In this document: positions 47,401-58,688 of the stretch, piece after piece
Layout of the letters: every line of letters starts with the position of its first letter
Position numbering within the stretch: the first letter of the stretch is position 1
Assembly: GCA_026027325.1 (NCBI GenBank)
Contig: JAMSLZ010000007.1
Coordinates: 1,612,001 to 1,676,000, forward strand
Direction: 5' to 3'
DNA length: 64,000 nt
Source of the DNA: Actinomucor elegans
Taxonomy: Eukaryota > Mucoromycota > Mucoromycetes > Mucorales > Mucoraceae
Made by a program: the position numbers and the translations under genes
Notes under the pieces: generated by a model
Told to the model about the DNA's origin: nothing
The model's database searches: none
What the model saw: the letters and a program-made list of their open reading frames with translations, nothing else

Positions 47401-49123
47401 TTATACATCACACCAATCTTTAATTGGTAAGCATGAAAGGTATTTACAGCGAGGACAGACGGTTGATAGATCACTGGCAGTATAAAAGAGACGTATAAAA
47501 ACGATGTATAATAGAAGGATCACTATGAAGGATACAATTCTTATAATCCAAGTGATAATGACTGCGCGTTTGGATGCTGAAGGGCGTTTAGAAGCAAGCA
47601 GCAATCCAAGAAGCAATCCCATAATAAGTCCACCAATATGAGCAAAATTATCCAATCCAGGAAACAGACCCAATACCAAAGCAATCACGATTACAAACAG
47701 TATCTTGGATAATTCACGGCCTGGACGTCTCACTTGTTTCCAATGAACAATCAAATCAATGACTGTGAAGCCTACGATGCCAAATAATGCGCCAGAGCAA
47801 CCCATAGAAGCTATTTTATATTCAATTCAATACCATGAATTAGTGGATTAATAACTGGACTTACATGATGTGATACCAGACAGTACAGCGCTTAGCACAA
47901 ATCCCCAAATACCAGATACAAAATATAATACAATATATCGAAGCAATCCTAGGTTCCTTTCTACTTCACCGCCCAACTGCAAATGAGTAATCATGTTCAT
48001 GAGGATATGCACCACACCACCGTGTAAAAAGATGGGTACAAAGAATCGGAATGCTTGATTAGGTGGTTGTCCATTAAATCCGCCAAAACCACACACTTCC
48101 TCAACCGTACAAGTGGACTCTAATGATTGATAGCAGTTGCCGAATAGTGTTGAGGGTGGGTATTGTGTTGTTTCTCTCATACAAGGAACAAACTTGCTCC
48201 CCATATTAACAAGAGCCTTTCAACAGAGTTAGTTTTCTTTTGGAGGGGAGCTTATACTAGTACAGAGAGTATCTTACCATGTAATTGGGTCCAATCATTG
48301 GATTGAATGGACTAGTCTGTATCAAACTGCCTGATAACTGAGTGTTTCGTACCAATTCATATATAAACACGCCAATCATAACCACAGCTGATATCCAAGT
48401 AAAAATAGGATACTTGGCATCTCCAAACAGTTGCCTAAACATTAGCCCTCTTTGCTTGGCAGCAAGAGGAGGAATGAAAGGCTGCTGATTCGCTGTACCT
48501 GGAAAATGGCTTTGGCCTTGGTGATGAAACCCTCTTTCAGCGGTCCTTTCTTCCTCTTCTACATTTGCTGGTGGCGCTTGCTGATAGCCTTTCAATTTGC
48601 TCATAAAGATATCAACGCGACTTTGCTCTGGGGGCGGTATGTTTGAGGAAGACGATTGCTGGTTTCGATACTGATGATTTGTTTCATACATTTGGATCTC
48701 TTCTTGTTGCCGTGGCACAAAGCCTTTGGTTAAAAGTGAGCTGGTATTGGGTGTTGCTGAAGCATTGTACTGCTGAGATATGTCTTCTTCTTGAAAAGTA
48801 GGTCCATATATCAACTGATTATCTATGCCGTTCTTGTTTTCTTCAATTTCTGTTTTGTCTTCAAATCCAGGTGTCGGTGTTGCTGGGCTGCTTTCTACCT
48901 GTCTACTTAGAGGAGAAGGTGAGAGCGCGGCTATAGAAGGCGATTGATGTGGAAAGGAGCCAACAGAAGAGGTATCGTCATAAATAGGTGTAGGCATAAT
49001 AGAAGGCGATCTGTCTGCAAAAGCTACATGAGGCGATTCAGGTGCGAGGTTTGTCCCTGTCAGTGGAGTTATTGGTTGCTGTTCGTTTTCTCGGAAAGGG
49101 TTATGGTCAACGTTGCTATTCAT
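47401..49123 (-). CDS. Rhomboid family intramembrane serine protease
   Basis: Three exons: 49123-48278, 48216-47865 and 47810-47401, 535 residues. The N-terminal 215 residues are a polar, disordered cytosolic domain rich in Ser, Pro and Gln. The first membrane span is FTWISAVVMIGVFIYELV. A long loop contains four or more Cys (LFGNCYQSLESTCTVEEVCG) and leads into FVPIFLHGGVVHILMNMITH, the oxyanion and HxxxN region. The catalytic Ser is in MGCSGALFGI, which spans the second splice, and the catalytic His is in LDNFAHIGGLIMGLLLGLL. A final span and a Cys-rich tail (CPRCKYLSCLPIKDWC) follow. The architecture is that of secretory-pathway rhomboids with a seventh C-terminal span. Substrate unknown. 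I chose the ATG at 49121-49123. Confidence 0.9.
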
Positions 49124-49668
49124 GTTTTCTCTTGGCAAAAAAGAAAGTTGGAAAAAAAAGAAAGGCTTTAGTACCTTTCAGATTGGGCTTAGAAGCTATT
49201 TTCGGAGTTACAGGCGAATGGATCTACTAGCCCGTTCTCGCGTCTTTTGTGGCGCGTTTTATATAATAGATTTACGCGTCATGGCTTGATTTTGAGAGGG
49301 TCCTTATCGACTTAACGAGTATATACTCTCTTTTAGAATACTGAACCATTCATGAGGTACTTTAAACTTACAAGGTGCTATTTCATGACGATATTGCTTA
49401 GTGCAACGCAGCTAAGCATTCAAAAGTATCATCTTACCTTTTAAAGCCCACATTTTCAACTGCCAAAAAGTTAGTGCATGTCACAAAGACTGACCCTTTT
49501 TTTTTCACAAAAGCTATGGCCTATGCAGTCTACCAACGATCTTGGTATGTAATGTTTTTTGATTCCCATGTCAAGTACGGGCGTAAAGCGGACATTGCTT
49601 TGAAGAAATGATAGTTTATTTATTGATAAATGTACATAAAATGAAATAAAAGGAAATAGAAAGACTGC
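49124..49668. other. Intergenic, rhomboid promoter side
   Basis: No gene seen. A TATA-like stretch near 49260 (TTTATATAATAG on the plus strand) and an ACGCGT at 49273-49278 lie 140-155 bases upstream of the rhomboid start. The rest is AT-rich. Confidence 0.5.
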
Positions 49669-50696
49669 CTACTGCAGCTTATCTATAATAGCCACGTTAC
49701 TAGAGAAATACGAGTTGGTTTTAATACTCTCTGTATCGCGTATATGACCATCATGGGTATACTTTTCAAAATGAGCCGTTTGTCGATGCCCATATGAGAT
49801 ATGGCAGTTTGTTCCTGTGTCAGCCATTGCGATTTCTAAAGTATTCTGGACAACCTGTGCGGTATTGTATCTAGTAGTATATTCATCCTCATGTGACGAT
49901 CCCGAGGATAGTCGAGCAGACATTAACCGGATGATTGATTGAGGAGGTGGCCAGGTGAACATAAGACATAGAATGAATCGCAGTAGATAATCAAAGACTA
50001 GGAGTACTGTAAACGAGTCCCACTCTTGAAAAAAGAACCAAATGTACAGTACTCCGAATACAGAGTACCAAATACATTGAATTGTAAGAAACCAAACCTA
50101 AAAAAAAAGGGGGGGGATATAGAGATGAGTTTAAGATTATTGTATGAATGTTTCTACTGTACACCAAGCGCTGTCGTTATGGATTGCCCTTCATGGAACC
50201 TCTGTCCCTTAAAGTGGATTAAAGAAGAGAACGAGTAAATGTAAGTAGCACCATCGCAAAAGATAGCCAGGCAAACACCTGTAATAAAAACAGGGCGGAT
50301 AGGATAGGTATCGCCTCGAATCAAAAGAGAAATCATTTGAGTAATAATGCAAATCAAGGACCCTGCAAGACCAACAGCGCCTACGAGGACAAGAGGATGT
50401 TTCCACTGAATACCACCTGCACGCAAATTTTTACCTACATCTAGGTTGAGCCAAAAATGCAAAGCCATCATGAATAATGTAGATGAAAGATAGGCAAATG
50501 AGTTCCAGTGCATTGGCACTTGATCCATATATGACAGAATATTGATAATACTCGCTGGTAATGTTAATAAATCAAAAGTTATCAACACATGGCTAAGCTT
50601 TTTTGGCTTCATAAATGCCTTGTAAGCTCCATAGATGAATACTGATGCTTCAATGACCCCAGAAATTATGTATAATACTTCAGTGGTAGTGAACAT
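49669..50696 (-). CDS. Multi-pass membrane protein, about seven spans, unknown function
   Basis: Two exons, 50696-50163 and 50097-49669, give 320 residues. Hydrophobic spans can be seen at about residues 6-26 (VLYIISGVIEASVFIYGAY), 38-58, 66-86, 101-125 (LVLVGAVGLAGSLICIITQM), 135-157 (VFITGVCLAIFCDGATYIYS), 180-200 (FLTIQCIWYSVFGVLYIWFF) and 205-222 (FTVLLVFDYLLRFILCLMF). The layout of short extracellular N-terminus, seven spans and a soluble Ser/Thr/His-rich C-tail of about 90 residues resembles a receptor-type protein. I find no signature of a named GPCR class. The intron falls between spans five and six. No neighbour suggests a role. Confidence 0.75.
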
Positions 50697-53600
50697 GCTA
50701 TAGAAGTGTACCGAAAATAATTAAATGAGTTGATTGCGCCCTACTGGCGCTTAAAGTCAAAGTTACTATTGAATTCGTTGCAACGAAATGATCAGTACCA
50801 AAAAAGAAAAGCTAAGGAAGAGAGAGAGAGAAAGAGAAAGGATTGATATAGATCTATTCTGGTATACGGTCCTCATCACTTAAATTCAATATACAATTCT
50901 TCTTTTGTGTCATTTATATAACTTTTGGGGTTACTGTTTGAAGGTCTAATACAAATTCATCATTTCCACTGCTATTTATTACTTGGTGCCGTAATACAAA
51001 GTACGGAGTCTAGTTGTACACGTATTTACGATTCCCACTCTTATCTTGCGCTCCATAATAAAGAAAAGGTTTTTTCTACAGTTTTTCTACAGTCATCTTG
51101 TGTTGCATGAAAAAAAGACTTTTAAAGTTAGATCCATAAAATAGTACACGTATCTTTTCAAGCGTCTGTTCTAGCCTTTGATGTATACTATAAACTGTGA
51201 ATGTTCGTAGATGCTCTTCCTTGATTGTACCTATTACTATATATCTCTAGAACAATGAAGGCTTGATTTTCACTGTGTGTACTGCGAATATGTTATGCAA
51301 TGTAACATGAGAAATAATATGTAATTGATTTATGCTTATATATAGCTCTATGGTCAATAACTCTTATTCTAGACTACTCCTTTTTATCTGCGCTTGTACT
51401 AGCAATCAAAGGCTTTATTGTTGGACTACCCATTCAGTATATTTTCCTTCATGTCTTGTTTTCCTATGGTTTACTACAAGAGCGGATAATCGGAACTGGC
51501 TCTATTTAACGTATATTGTATAATGAAGCGGTTACAATATAATTCAAAAGGCTTTTTCTGAGATAAAGCGCATTGATTTAATACAAGCTCAAGCATATTG
51601 TATTAACAATCGAACGGAACACGAAACTTTATATTAACAAATACAGATCACCCTCGATCGGACTGAATAAATTAATCTTTGTTAGCATATTTGTAATAAA
51701 ACAGTGTTTTTATTCACAGACAATTACAAGGATGTTAAAAGTTATCATTATCATGAGTCTATTATACTTTGTTTCTCGAGAAAAAGTAGCATTTAATTTT
51801 TTTTCTCAAAAATGACGAGTCGTCCCGAATGAGCCGAGTTTTTAATCGTTTGAAAAAAAAAATATAACAATAGAAAGTAGGAATCATAAACTTGTATTTG
51901 AAAAAACTCTATTTAGATATGTATAATGGCTCTTCTAGGAGGTATAATTTAAAGGGAATAATAAAAACTAGAATCGAATGATTAATCGGTCCATTTGGGC
52001 CAACCTAAGTTGCATTTGTTAAAAAGAAACAACTCCAAACATACGAGCAAACAAGCAAAATACCAGTTACTTGGATCTGGAGACCTATACTACAACACTA
52101 ACTTGATTTCTGGGTATAATGCACTCTGACAACTTTCTTGGCATTTTAATATCTTGTTTGTTGCAAAAACTTCACTTTAAAAATTTGAATTATACCCATG
52201 TGTGGGGTCAATGATAGGATTAGTGTGGTGTGTTACGCTGTTTAATTAGTATTAAAGTATACAACTGGCTCTCTGGTATTAAATATACTATCGCAAACCT
52301 GCATTATTCACTCGAAAACAGGGATCTGGTGATTTACAATAGTTCTTGGTGGTCACCAATCCATTGAACAAAGAAGAAAAAGCTTACAACAAAGTGAAAC
52401 GTATCCTTCCATTGACGCCAGTAGAATGCCTAACTGATTTAGAGATGTTTTCGCTTGTCTTAAGCATATTTCTTAATTTGATATCTATTATTTCTTATCG
52501 AATACATATTACATGTCATTATCCGTGGATCAAGGACTCAAATAGACGAAAGGAAACGGCTGTTTAACTAATGATGAGCTCACCTTTTTGTAGTTAGAGT
52601 TAACTGCGACTAGCTGTTTACCCTTTTTTTATTTAGTTTTTTAATTATAAAAAGTATCGACATGCAAAAAGTATGTTGTAAATTTTGTAAATTATTCGCT
52701 TGTGTCTCAATAGCCTAAGGATCATGTTACATTTCTACAGGAACACAAAACTTCCTTTATGAGACTGGTATACTACTAGATTTTACAATAACTCATTGAT
52801 AAATAGTATACGTTAAGCACTGTATCTATATCGTGTTATTTATATCATCAACAAATAGCTCAGCAACACAAATAACATCACCATTACCACCAACTAGATC
52901 TTGCATTTTTTATTGGTTACTAGTACTTAAAACGATAACCACACTATTGTATTGCCCAGTGACTCACTCTGAATCAGAAGGAAGTATTAAATAATAAATT
53001 CAGTATCAATACACAAGTATTGTATTAACAATGCTTATTCATTAGTATAATGTGCATCGAACGAATTAGGAATGAATCCATAATTCTTTCAATTATAAGT
53101 TCCTTTGGTAAAAAGTTTCTTTTTTGTTTTTCTAAATGCGAACATAGCTTGAACATTTATGATAGTAAAATTACATCAAAAATATGCATATATACTACCT
53201 GACGTTGTGAATCTATTTTATTAATAGTCTTTGCTTTAAAAACACGATCTTTTGGCTCTACAACAATAATCAAAAAGAAAAAACCGATATTCTGAAGATT
53301 TAGACCATGAATGCCTCTGGAATTTTTTTCCATTTGTAATATTCTCTATTTTTTGAAATATTTCCGCTTAATGGTGCATCAAATGACTACTATATATTTA
53401 AAATGAATAACTGAATAAGCTAGAGAAATTTTAGAACTGAAACAACACAATGGATATACTGTAATTTAAGGATATATGTTGTAAATGATTTAATTACATG
53501 TAAACTGGATCAAATGATTGATAAATCTCTTAACCAGTCTAAACTCAATGTCATGTCTAATTGTTAGTACTGATTCCGAATGGACTACTACGTTTATTAT

Positions 53601-53853
53601 AACTGTTACTTAACTGGAGAGTAGTGAGGATACTATGTAATATTAACACATTAAATATATTTAGTGTAAAGATGATGGGTCTATAGAAAATTCTTGACTG
53701 TTCTTGATTTGATATCCTACCTGACTAATGCTTCAGCCTTAGAATGTTGTTGCACCTGTTAAAACATTTATTAAACTCAAACATTAAAAACATAAAAAAA
53801 AATTTATGCAAAGGGCTAGAATCACCACCGAATGAACAAATAACAAAAAATAT
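50697..53853. other. Gene-poor AT-rich region
   Basis: No gene supported. It contains diverged repeat copies near 51815-51850, 51975-52020 and 53310-53610. Open frames near 50925, 51332 and 52346 are short and unrecognised. Confidence 0.6.
53310..53610 (+). repeat. Two degenerate copies of the dispersed repeat about 176 bases apart
   Basis: Core one, CGCTTAATGGTGCATCAAAT, begins at 53365 after a T-rich lead. Core two, AAACTCAATGTCATGTCTAA, begins near 53541 and is followed by TACTGATTCCGAATGGAC. More diverged than other copies. Confidence 0.4.
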
Positions 53854-53935
53854 CGTCGCCTGCAGGATTTGAACCTGCGCACGCAGAGCGTATATGATTT
53901 CTAGTCATACTCCTTAACCACTCGGACAAAGCGAC
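53854..53935 (-). tRNA. tRNA-Ser (anticodon AGA)
   Basis: Read on the minus strand from 53935, the 82-base sequence folds as a class II tRNA. The acceptor stem GTCGCTT pairs with AGGCGAC, with discriminator G. The D arm holds GAGTGGTTAAGG. The anticodon stem TATGA/TCATA encloses CTAGAAA, giving anticodon AGA. A long variable arm, TACGCTCTGCGTGC, precedes the T arm GCAGGTTCAAATCCTGC. The long arm and anticodon specify serine (UCU, UCC with inosine). No intron. It lies head-to-head with the Dad2 gene. Confidence 0.95.
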
Positions 53936-54111
53936 TTGATATATTTTACAAACTAGTTAGGAATACATAAGAACCAACTAACATAATATCACGTGACATG
54001 TTTCTCCCGGACCGGGTTAAGCCTATTTATTCAAATGGCGACCGAGTGGCTAATATAGTTTCGTTTATCATTACTTTCCATTGTCTCTTTACTATTCTAT
54101 GGACGCGCTTA

Positions 54112-54546
54112 ATGAACAGATCTTACTCCCGAAAGTCTGTAATCAAGAAGCCCAATTCCTCTGCAACAGCAGCACCAGCAGCAGCAGCTTTAGCAGAAGC
54201 ATTAGAAAAGGCCAATACAGAAGCACAGGAATCAGTCATTGTGAACAATCCCGCATCACAGGCGAAGCTCGATCTCATCAAAGAAAAGCTTCGCGAAGTT
54301 GAAGAAACCAATAAATTAAAAGAATCAAGCGCTCAAATGGTGCAATATTTTCATGATCTTTCCGATGGTATCAAAGATCTAACAGAAAGCGCACAAGGCG
54401 TAAGCAAAACTTTTGAAAATTGGGATGATATTTTCAGCACCATGGGAGAAATGAACAAGACTGATGAAAAAACTGTATGGGTGCGATTCAAAAAGTCAAC
54501 TTTGGCAATAAAAGAGACTGGAAATATTTCGAACAAAAGAGAGTAA
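54112..54546 (+). CDS. DAD2: DASH complex subunit Dad2
   Basis: The DASH/Dam1 complex couples kinetochores to microtubules in fungi. One uninterrupted frame gives 144 residues from the ATG at 54112. An N-terminal Ala-rich, polar segment is followed by a helical heptad region of about 75 residues: LDLIKEKLREVEETNKLKE, then MVQYFHDLSDGIKDLTESA and FENWDDIFSTMGEM. The pattern L..LSDG......V...F.NWD.IF is that of Dad2, and the C-terminal KTVWVRF recalls the VRI strand found there. An in-frame ATG at 53998 exists, but the extra 38 residues include a hydrophobic stretch unlike Dad2 and would begin only 62 bases from the tRNA. I prefer the downstream start. The stretch GACGCGC at 54103-54109 may be an ACGCG-type site. 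Confidence 0.75.
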   Translation: MNRSYSRKSVIKKPNSSATAAPAAAALAEALEKANTEAQESVIVNNPASQAKLDLIKEKLREVEETNKLKESSAQMVQYFHDLSDGIKDLTESAQGVSKTFENWDDIFSTMGEMNKTDEKTVWVRFKKSTLAIKETGNISNKRE

Positions 54547-55207
54547 ATAGCGACGATTTGTCTCGATTACTCTATTGATACCCCAATACGTTGACAGGAC
54601 ACGTCAAATCTGCGGATCTTTGACGCGCTTATTCGTGTATGTAGCTGTAGATTACCTTAATAAATAACAGTACTTTGTTATGGTGAAAAGGGTTTTGATG
54701 CTTGTATTGCGGTAGAATAGGTTTATATATAATACTGTAGTGCGCTATATGGTGTGAGACAGTTTGAATATTGCCTATCAAACTCATTAGTATGTTCCAT
54801 GATACGACATATAATTATCTTCATCACGGAGAGCTATTAGACGCACTCTTAAATTTATCGGATTTGTAAACTTTTACTACAGTACTTTAAGTAATTTTCT
54901 GCTGTGAATCAAATAGAATCAATAAATATTGTTTGAACCCGTTAATGTTTTATCAGATAAATCAGGTATTTGTATTTGAATCTTTGGACAGGCATCTTGT
55001 ATCTGTACCTTCATTGATGTTGGCTATGGTTTAGTAGACGCGTACTAGTCCTATGGAATTCTCACTGTAAAACAACACATTCAAAAAAAGTTACTGCAAG
55101 GACCAGCCAGACTATTTATTTTGAAACTCAAAAGACTGAGCCGTATTTTTTCTCTCTGTTTCGATTGTCTACAACCTGGTTCTTTTTTTTTTCTCGTTTG
55201 TTCAAAC
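54547..55207. other. Intergenic
   Basis: No gene seen. The 3' part is the leader of the SR-type gene and holds a T-run just before its start. Confidence 0.6.
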
Positions 55208-57041
55208 ATGAGTGAACGTAGCCCTTCACCAGTTCATAATGCAGCACCATTAAGGTCACCTTCACCGAGACGAGGCCGTTCTTATTCTCCACGCTCCACA
55301 AGAAGTTCGAGTTCCCGTTCTTATTCTCGGTCACGCTCTCGTTCAAGGTCTTATTCACGTCGACGCAGGTCACGTTCACGTTCACGTTCTCCATACAGAG
55401 CAAGTTCAAGTCGAGGCTATCGTCGTTATTACTCTCGTTCGCCACCCCATCATCACCATAGTCATCATAGAAGATCTCCACCACCACCGCGTCGATATAG
55501 GTCTCGCTCACCTCCTCCTTTCAGACGTAGCAGCAGTCGAGCTATCAACAAAGAGTGTCGAGTCTATGTTAGTAACTTGCCATTTGAAGTAACTTGGCAC
55601 CAACTCAAAGATTTTATGCGAGAAGGTATAAAAAAAAGTATACACTTCAAGCCAAAGACGTAGCTAACTTCAATACTTTCAAAAAAAAAAAGCTGGACAA
55701 GTTGCACACGTAGATGTGCTGAAAATGTCCAATGGAAGATCAAAAGGATGCGGGTAAAATGCTGATAGGAATTCCGCTTTATAGTCATATATTCAACTTT
55801 TGAACTGTTAGGGTGGTAGAGTATCGTTATCCAGAGGATGCAAAGCGTGCGATTCATACAATGAACAAGGCAGAATTCATGGGCAGACCAGTATTTGTTA
55901 GAGAGGTAAATCAGCTTTTCAATGTCAAACGAAACGTACATACTAATGGGTATGATAGGATCGAGAATTTGAACATTCTGGACCACCAAAAGACCCTCGC
56001 GATGCGCCAGATGATTGTCGACTTCATGTTAGCAATGTAAGCCATGAAAAGAAAGGGGATCGAGATATTATATTGTATTAATTGATATATTAGTTGCCTT
56101 TGAATGCTAGTTGGCAAGATATGAAGGATTTATTTAGAAAAGCAGGCCGCGTGCTACATACAGATATACATACAGATATTGGATCCAGAAGACCTAATGG
56201 TCATGGTACAGTTATTTTTGATGATCCAAGGTTAGCGCGCACTGCAATTGGTAAGATACTAAAATAAGTGAATTGCTTTTTTACTGATTCCAAGTAGATA
56301 TGTTTCATGGTTATGAATGGCAAGGACATAGACTGGAGGTGGAATTGGGAAAATATATCGAGAGAAACAGTAGTAGTAGTAATAGTAATAATAATAATAG
56401 ACCCCCACCACCAAGATCAGATAGCTCTAGCCGGGATAGTAGATTGCCACCTCCAGTGACTAATATGGATGAATATCATATCAATGCTATTCCGCCACCT
56501 GTGTCTGCTCCACCACTAGCACAGCCAGTGGAAGCGATTCCACCTGCTTATCATCAAAGCATGTATAGATATGGTGCGCCTGAGCCTGCCCCACCTCCAT
56601 CTCATTTACCACCACCACCCATGTACACTAGTATGAGTTTAGTGGGTGGCCCCGCAGCTAATCTACCAACGCACGGCCATAATCAAATCTTTGTGAATAA
56701 TGTAACTTTGAAGTGTATATGATGTATTATTAGAAACTAATTCATATACTTTATTAGTTACCCTTTTCAACTACATGGCAGGATTTGATTGATCTCTTTC
56801 GACATGTGGGTCCTGTTATCAGATCGGAAATATTAACATTGAATGGTCATCCTAAGGGTTCTGGTTTTGTAAGATTTGAGGACGCAGCTACTTGTGAAAA
56901 AGCCATTGGTAAAGAAGTTTAATGCCTGTATCAAATTGACTTTTGTTTTACTAACAGGTTTCTACAGAAAAATTTCATGGTTATATGTATGGTGGCCGTC
57001 ATTTGGATATTCGACTCGACAAGTACTCGACTACGATTTAA
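55208..57041 (+). CDS. SR-type RNA-binding protein with three RRMs (Gbp2/Hrb1-like)
   Basis: Eight exons: 55208-55625, 55693-55753, 55812-55905, 55959-56036, 56094-56250, 56298-56701, 56758-56908, 56968-57041. The product has 478 residues. Residues 1-115 form an RS domain of repeated Arg-Ser dipeptides with His- and Pro-rich patches. Three RRMs follow. RRM1 has RVYVSNLPFEVTWHQLKDFM and the RNP1 area RSKGCGVVEYRY. RRM2 has RLHVSNLPLNASWQDMKDLF with NGHGTVIFDD. RRM3 has IFVNNLPFSTTWQDLIDLF with KGSGFVRFED. RRM2 and RRM3 are separated by a Ser/Asn and Pro-rich linker. Order and number of domains match yeast Gbp2 and Hrb1, shuttling mRNA export and surveillance factors bound to TREX. Each RRM is split by an intron at a similar place, right after RNP2 in RRM2 and RRM3, which suggests internal duplication. 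The gene converges on RNase H2C with a 68-base gap. Confidence 0.88.
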
Positions 57042-57109
57042 TAATAAACTGAATGCGATTAAACAAAAAGAGTTATTTATTTGCTGGGTAAAGGAATAGG
57101 CTCATGGAT

Positions 57110-57381
57110 CTACGCAGATGTATTAGAAAAAGGGAGAATCAAAGAAACAAATGGTACGCTTACTGCTTTGGATATCTCGATCCAGTTTTTTATTGTGTTG
57201 GCCCTTGGGTCTCGCTGATTGGGAGCCAAATCCTTTTTCCAAAGAATAAACTCATCAATGGTTGTATTGGTTCTAGCCCATGTACTCTCTGCCTCTTCTT
57301 CATCTTCCATCATATCTTCATCATCATATTTATCTGTTTTAACCTTTTCATATACATGACCTAACATTTTTATGTGTAAGA

Positions 57382-57417
<36 letters not shown>

Positions 57418-57605
57418 ACTTATTCAGTGTTTCTGTTACCTATTGTTGTTTCGGGCAGGACAATATGGTTTCCAACCAGTTTTCTTCCCATAATTACAGT
57501 TTCATAATGCTCATTTTCTTTTTCGATTTTGAGATATTGTCTAGTATTGATTGAACCTTCTTGATCCACAGAGAATGGAAGTAAATGAGCTGAAATATTG
57601 CTCAT
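57110..57605 (-). CDS. RNH203: Ribonuclease H2 subunit C
   Basis: RNase H2 removes ribonucleotides and RNA-DNA hybrids from nuclear DNA. Subunit C is a non-catalytic scaffold. Two exons, 57605-57440 and 57360-57110, give 138 residues. Matches to the family: AHLLPFSVDQEGSINTRQYL at the start (LLPC..D G pattern), then MGRKLVGNHIVLPETTIGHV (GR.L.G..V.LP...G.V). The second half is an acidic linker and IDEFILWKKDLAPNQRDPRA, then WIEISKAV (the F..W..D..P...D...W pattern). The intron holds an AT microsatellite of about 30 bases. Two TCGCGT words (ACGCGA on the coding strand) lie at 57660-57665 and 57685-57690, 55-85 bases before the start, and may be cell-cycle boxes. Confidence 0.8.
57385..57415 (+). 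repeat. AT microsatellite in the RNH203 intron
   Basis: About fifteen AT units in the single intron, likely length-polymorphic. Confidence 0.85.
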
Positions 57606-58688
57606 GTTTCCAATAATGAAAAAAAAAGCAGTGAAAGAATTCAGCGGCGCCCTAGAGAATCGCGTTTAAACTTTTTCTGAAAGGTCGCGTTTATTTGGCG
57701 TATCATTTCAAATTTGATTCCCAGAAAATATGCCTTTTTGCCTCCAAGTATATAATAGTTTTACTATATTTTTCTTACTGTACAATCTCATCTTCCGAGA
57801 TATGTTTTTTAATGTAAAAGTATTTAATACGCTCGAGAATATATACAAAAGCTTTCAATGACTACTGCAAAAAAAAAACTAAGAAATCCCGTAGAATTCT
57901 GATAAAAAGACTAAATTTTGTAAGATAAAACAATAAGGGCTTTACACAATTAAGCACATAATCCAATTCTGTAAAAACTTGGTCAATATATATTATATCT
58001 GACAAAAGTAGGATAAAAGAAGCTGCAAGAATAAAATCCAGGTGAAAACAGGTTCTGAAAAAAAAAAGCAGTCAAGCACCACCATCCCCTATAAAAGCGT
58101 CTTTTTAATTTTTGCTTTGCATCCTGTAAGACCAAACTTTTGGGTGCCTTTGATGACTGTAGACATGTCACTTTAAAGGTGCGCTTTATAGTATCAAATC
58201 TTGAACTGTAGTCAAATGTATACATTACAGTAGATCCTAGGCCTTTTATATGCATGGAAATTTTGACTTGCCATCGGAAAACCCAAAATCCAAGAAATTC
58301 TTATGAATCAACAACTACCTGTTAGTTTAATAATAAATAAAATATAATGTTTGTATCGTTAGATGCACAGTAAAATTTTACAAAAGATTTATTAATAAAC
58401 ATTATGTTGATTATAAAATTTCTATTATATAAAGCTACCTTTAAAGAAGTAGCCATTTCACTTTACCACCAATCAAAAGTGCTTAATACTTATAAAGTCG
58501 AAGGTATAAGTTAATTCGAGTACTCGCATGAATGCACCATACTATAACAATCAAAGCAGGTTTTTTTTAAGCTTCGATTTTACCCACCAGCTCATTATCT
58601 TTATTTTTTTTTTTCAATTTCTTTTTTAATTATAATAATAAAACGCGTAGCAAAAATCCCTTCCTTTCTTGAGCACAGTATATACAAC
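57606..58688. other. Intergenic, divergent promoters of RNH203 and DOA10
   Basis: No gene supported. A minus-strand open frame at 57983-58255 is short and unrecognised. Confidence 0.6.

Noticed and set aside
54123..55511. Long minus-strand frames opposite DAD2 and the RS domain of the SR-type gene.
   Set aside because: They are shadows created by the codon bias and Ser/Arg repeats of the genes on the plus strand.
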